The notes beneath the pieces were generated by a model that was not told where the DNA came from, did not search any database, and worked only from the letters and a program-made list of their open reading frames with translations. DNA of 32,397 bases, taken from positions 1 to 32,397 of the forward strand of contig NZ_CAIWNH010000402.1 of NCBI RefSeq assembly GCF_903913935.1, written 5' to 3'. The stretch comes from an uncultured Mucilaginibacter sp. Its GTDB lineage: Bacteria > Bacteroidota > Bacteroidia > Sphingobacteriales > Sphingobacteriaceae. Both the position numbers and the translations under genes were made by a program. Shown here piece after piece: positions 32,004-32,397 of the stretch (within the stretch, counting starts at the first letter, position 1; the number at the start of each line of letters is the position of its first letter).

Positions 32004-32397
32004 ATGTACGATATTTGTTGTGTAGGGCATATTACTTCGGATAAGGTGGTTAACAGCCGGTCGGTGCTGTTTATGCCAGGCGGTACGGCGTATTATTTCT
32101 CGTGTGCGCTAAGTAAGTTTGATGTAAACTACCTATTGGTTACGGCGTTGGCGGCAAAGGAAATGAGGTATGTGGAAGATCTTAGCACCAAAGGTATTGA
32201 GGTAAAAGTTCAGCCCAGCACCAATACCGTATTCTTCGAAAACATCTACGCTGAAAATCAGGATGAGCGCAGCCAGCGGGTAACCCAAAAAGCCGACCCT
32301 TTTACGATAGAGCAGTTGGCGGATGTTGATGCCCAAATATTCCACCTCGGCCCTTTGCTGGCCGACGATATTTCGGTGGAACTGATCAGGGAATTGG
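32004..32397 (+). CDS. PfkB-family carbohydrate kinase, N-terminal part (cut by window end)
   Basis: From ATG 32004 the frame stays open to the window edge (131 codons). It begins MYDICCVGHITSDKVV with the ribokinase-type first strand. The PfkB glycine pair is in FMPGGTAYYFSCALSKF (residues ~24-40), followed by LLVTALAAKE and IFHLGPLLADD. These fit a sugar or nucleoside kinase; the substrate and the C-terminal DxxG catalytic motif lie outside the window. An ATG at 32000 is in another frame that stops quickly. Confidence 0.8.
   Translation, partial: MYDICCVGHITSDKVVNSRSVLFMPGGTAYYFSCALSKFDVNYLLVTALAAKEMRYVEDLSTKGIEVKVQPSTNTVFFENIYAENQDERSQRVTQKADPFTIEQLADVDAQIFHLGPLLADDISVELIREL

Overview
The window looks like chromosome of a Bacteroidota soil or freshwater bacterium, most likely family Sphingobacteriaceae (Mucilaginibacter/Pedobacter-like). 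The support is indirect: Bacteroidota-style -7 promoter boxes (TAnnTTTG), few Shine-Dalgarno sites, a Nudix-type arabinose regulator, the ATP-grasp/alpha-E/transglutaminase trio, and typical Bacteroidota families (four-helix bundle 'IVS' protein, GxxExxY protein, DUF4349 lipoprotein, PIN-family toxin). No rRNA, tRNA, CRISPR array or transposase was recognised.

Layout. 1-1500: a stand-alone response regulator and a gene-poor stretch. 1519-2895: an aspartate kinase resembling the ectoine-cluster type. 3020-7803 (minus): an L-arabinose operon read araR, araB, araD, araA, closed by a strong hairpin terminator. 8128-15283 (plus): oligopeptide-type ABC permease, GAF/SpoIIE-type phosphatase, four-helix bundle protein, RNase HII, GT4 glycosyltransferase, GcvT and a ComB-like phosphatase. 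15347-17651 (minus): DUF4349 lipoprotein, MazG-like pyrophosphohydrolase, GxxExxY protein and D-aminoacyl-tRNA deacylase, separated by ACGAATT-type repeats. 17802-19037: a cystathionine gamma-synthase family PLP enzyme.

19139-25974 is the most unusual part. It holds three paralogous lipoproteins, each with seven 'DVYVAG...YWKNG' repeats, which are probable seven-bladed beta-propellers. The middle copy is broken by a one-base shift at a G5 tract. A new secreted protein follows the third copy. Between the first and second copies lie a frameshifted antitoxin-like relic, an intact antitoxin/PIN-toxin pair and rsgA. Two in-frame relics of gene 3' ends also lie here: one copies the end of the upstream PLP-enzyme gene, on the far side of the first WKNG gene; the other copies the end of rsgA, on the far side of the toxin-antitoxin pair. 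Both accessory modules are thus bracketed by direct repeats of their neighbour's 3' end. This suggests two small cassette insertions between two formerly convergent genes.

26040-29631 (minus): circularly permuted ATP-grasp, alpha-E and transglutaminase-like proteins, a known but poorly understood peptide-making/processing trio. 30081-32397: an Old Yellow Enzyme family reductase, a VOC-fold gene interrupted by an amber codon where Trp is expected, and the start of a PfkB-family kinase cut by the window edge.

Many intergenic spaces carry short-period repeats, each a different family (GTTGGAAGGTTGTAA, GAGTCAAGAACC, TCATTAGG, ACGAATT, CGACTTCCGAAATC, CAATCAACT, GTGAATTA). Several form inverted arms, and some touch start codons or coding ends.
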